A stretch of DNA of 64,000 nucleotides from Methanobrevibacter_A acididurans (lineage in GTDB: Archaea > Methanobacteriota > Methanobacteria > Methanobacteriales > Methanobacteriaceae), in the NCBI RefSeq assembly GCF_046197875.1, contig NZ_CP166991.1:1426001-1490000 (forward strand). The letters are read 5' to 3'. Below, piece after piece: positions 62,831-64,000 of the stretch; position 1 is the stretch's first letter; each line of letters begins with the position of its first letter. Under the pieces are notes generated by a model. That model ran no database searches. It was not told the DNA's origin and saw only the letters and a list, made by a program, of their open reading frames with translations. Both the position numbers and the translations under genes were made by a program.

Positions 62831-64000
62831 ATGTCAGACGAAATAAAAAATATTATTGAAAGAATGGAAGCAGATAATATCAAATTCATAAGACTTCAAT
62901 TCGTAGATTTAAATGGAGTTCCAAAAAGTATAGCAGTTCCATATGTAAAAGGAGAAATGGAAAACTTTTTCACCAAAGGAATGCCATTCGATGGATCCTC
63001 AATAGAAGGATTCGTTGAAATCAATGATAGTGACCTAATTTTAAAACCGGATATAAGCACATACTCACAATTATCATGGAGACCTGAAGAATCCGCAGTA
63101 TGCAGATTTATATGTGATATTTGGACCCCTGAAGGAAAACCATTCGTAGGAGACCCAAGAAGCATACTTAAACATGCACTAAAAAAATTAAAAGATGAAT
63201 ATGGATACAATTATAATATTGGACCAGAACCAGAATTTTTCATAGTTAATATAGATGAAGACGGATATCCCGTACCTTACGATGATGCAAGTTACTTTGA
63301 TGTAGAACCAAAAGATAAAGGACCTGATTTCAGAAGAGAATTAACATTAAACTTAGAAGAATTAGGATTTGATGTTGAAGTAAGTCACCACGAAGTAGGA
63401 CCTGGACAAAATGAAATTGCATTTAAATTTGACGATGCATTAAAGACAGCTGACGCAGTAATAACATTTAAACAAGCAATAAAAGCTATAGTTAATAACA
63501 TGGCACAGTTTGATGGATTAGATTATAGAGTAACATTCATGCCAAAACCATTCTTTGGAGAAAATGGTAGTGGAATGCACTGTCACCAAAGTTTATTTAA
63601 AGACGGAGAAAACTTATTCGCAGACGATGAAAGCGAAAGTGGAATCTCTCAAGAAGCAATATATTTCATTGGAGGATTATTAAAACATGCTCCAGCATTA
63701 ACTGCAATAACTAACCCAATAGTAAACTCTTACAAAAGATTAGTTCCAGGATACGAAGCACCTGTTTACGAAGCATATGGTCTTAAAAATAGATCAGCAT
63801 TAATAAGAGTTCCTGCTGCACGAGGAAAAGGAACACGTATTGAATACCGAGCACCTGATCCAGCATGTAATCCTTATTTAGCATTTGCAGCAATGTTATA
63901 TGCTGGAATGGACGGATTAAAAAATAAAATTGATCCCGGTGAACCAACAGAAATAAACATTTACAAATTAACTGAAGAAGAACGTGAAGAATTAGGAATT
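62831..64000 (+). CDS. glnA: Glutamine synthetase type I (partial, C-terminus outside window)
   Basis: The first 390 residues are present. MPFDGSSIEGF, GPEPEFFIV, EVGPGQNEIAF, the SGMHCHQSL loop, NPIVNSYKRLVPG and RIEYRAPD are GS-I motifs for ATP, glutamate and ammonia. It makes glutamine from glutamate and ammonia and is the main nitrogen assimilation gene. The archaeal GS class is about 440-450 residues, so about 50-60 residues are missing. ATG behind GGAG at a 10-base gap. Two NrpR-type operators lie in its leader. Confidence 0.96.
   Translation, partial: MSDEIKNIIERMEADNIKFIRLQFVDLNGVPKSIAVPYVKGEMENFFTKGMPFDGSSIEGFVEINDSDLILKPDISTYSQLSWRPEESAVCRFICDIWTPEGKPFVGDPRSILKHALKKLKDEYGYNYNIGPEPEFFIVNIDEDGYPVPYDDASYFDVEPKDKGPDFRRELTLNLEELGFDVEVSHHEVGPGQNEIAFKFDDALKTADAVITFKQAIKAIVNNMAQFDGLDYRVTFMPKPFFGENGSGMHCHQSLFKDGENLFADDESESGISQEAIYFIGGLLKHAPALTAITNPIVNSYKRLVPGYEAPVYEAYGLKNRSALIRVPAARGKGTRIEYRAPDPACNPYLAFAAMLYAGMDGLKNKIDPGEPTEINIYKLTEEEREELGI

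Overview
The window comes from a very AT-rich methanogenic archaeon of the order Methanobacteriales. Archaeal features are plain: eS1, eS19, eL31, eL39 and LX ribosomal proteins, TBP, aIF6, prefoldin, a Cdc48-type AAA ATPase, Orc1/Cdc6, FEN-1, AglB and an intron-containing tRNA-Met. Methanogen features are the homocitrate synthase/homoaconitase pair of coenzyme B synthesis, MptE and a DUF98 chorismate-lyase-like protein (methanopterin), and apgM. A MraY-like transferase plus GlmM/GlmU fits a pseudomurein wall. Low GC and gene content suggest Methanosphaera or a close relative such as Methanobrevibacter; this genus call is inference.

Layout. 1-11.1 kb: partial MraY-like gene, pelota, prephenate dehydrogenase, cdc48, thiC, a glutaredoxin/ferredoxin-thioredoxin-reductase-rubredoxin pair, DNA ligase and a first GlmM-like mutase. 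11.3-19.3 kb (minus strand): small membrane protein, ASCH-TPR fusion, nrdG, hisC, gamma-carbonic-anhydrase-like protein, glmU, second glmM, apgM. 19.5-29.3 kb: rubredoxin, DUF92 protein, eS1, NifX-like protein, iron-sulfur flavoprotein, MTA phosphorylase family, rtcB, secreted sequon-rich protein, archease, cdc6, mptE, surE. 29.5-35.9 kb: aminotransferase, a GerW/DUF2953 cassette otherwise familiar from spore-forming bacteria, an IlvB-like enzyme, dUTPase family, CapA-like protein. 35.9-43.6 kb (minus): an information-processing cluster ftsY-pfdA-LX-aIF6-eL31-eL39-PP-loop ATPase-PDCD5-eS19-YhbY-RNase P component 4, then AK6-like NTPase and Drg GTPase. 43.8-52 kb: aglB, topA, a small zinc-ribbon protein, a phosphoserine-phosphatase/coiled-coil fusion, tbp. 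52-61.4 kb: CYTH protein, aksA-hacA-DUF98-fen, DUF2119, ahcY, split tRNA-Met, Fe-S aldo/keto reductase, ThiF-like protein. 61.4-64 kb: a 1208-bp insertion sequence with intact ends and a frameshifted transposase, then glnA (cut by the window end) behind two tandem GGAA-N6-TTCC operators.

The most informative points are the IS whose right end, inverted repeats and 8-bp target duplication can be read directly and which stops 15 bp before the glnA TATA box; the two NrpR-type operators in that promoter; palindromes in front of tbp, dut and cdc48; several unusual domain fusions (SerB-coiled coil, ASCH-TPR, FTR-rubredoxin, repeat-bearing FtsY); and three small genes too short for routine ORF calling (rubredoxin, eL39, a 57-residue zinc-ribbon protein). 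I saw no CRISPR array, prophage or defence island. Starts were reset where a Shine-Dalgarno-like sequence (GGAG, GGTGAT, GTGAT) clearly favours an internal ATG or TTG.
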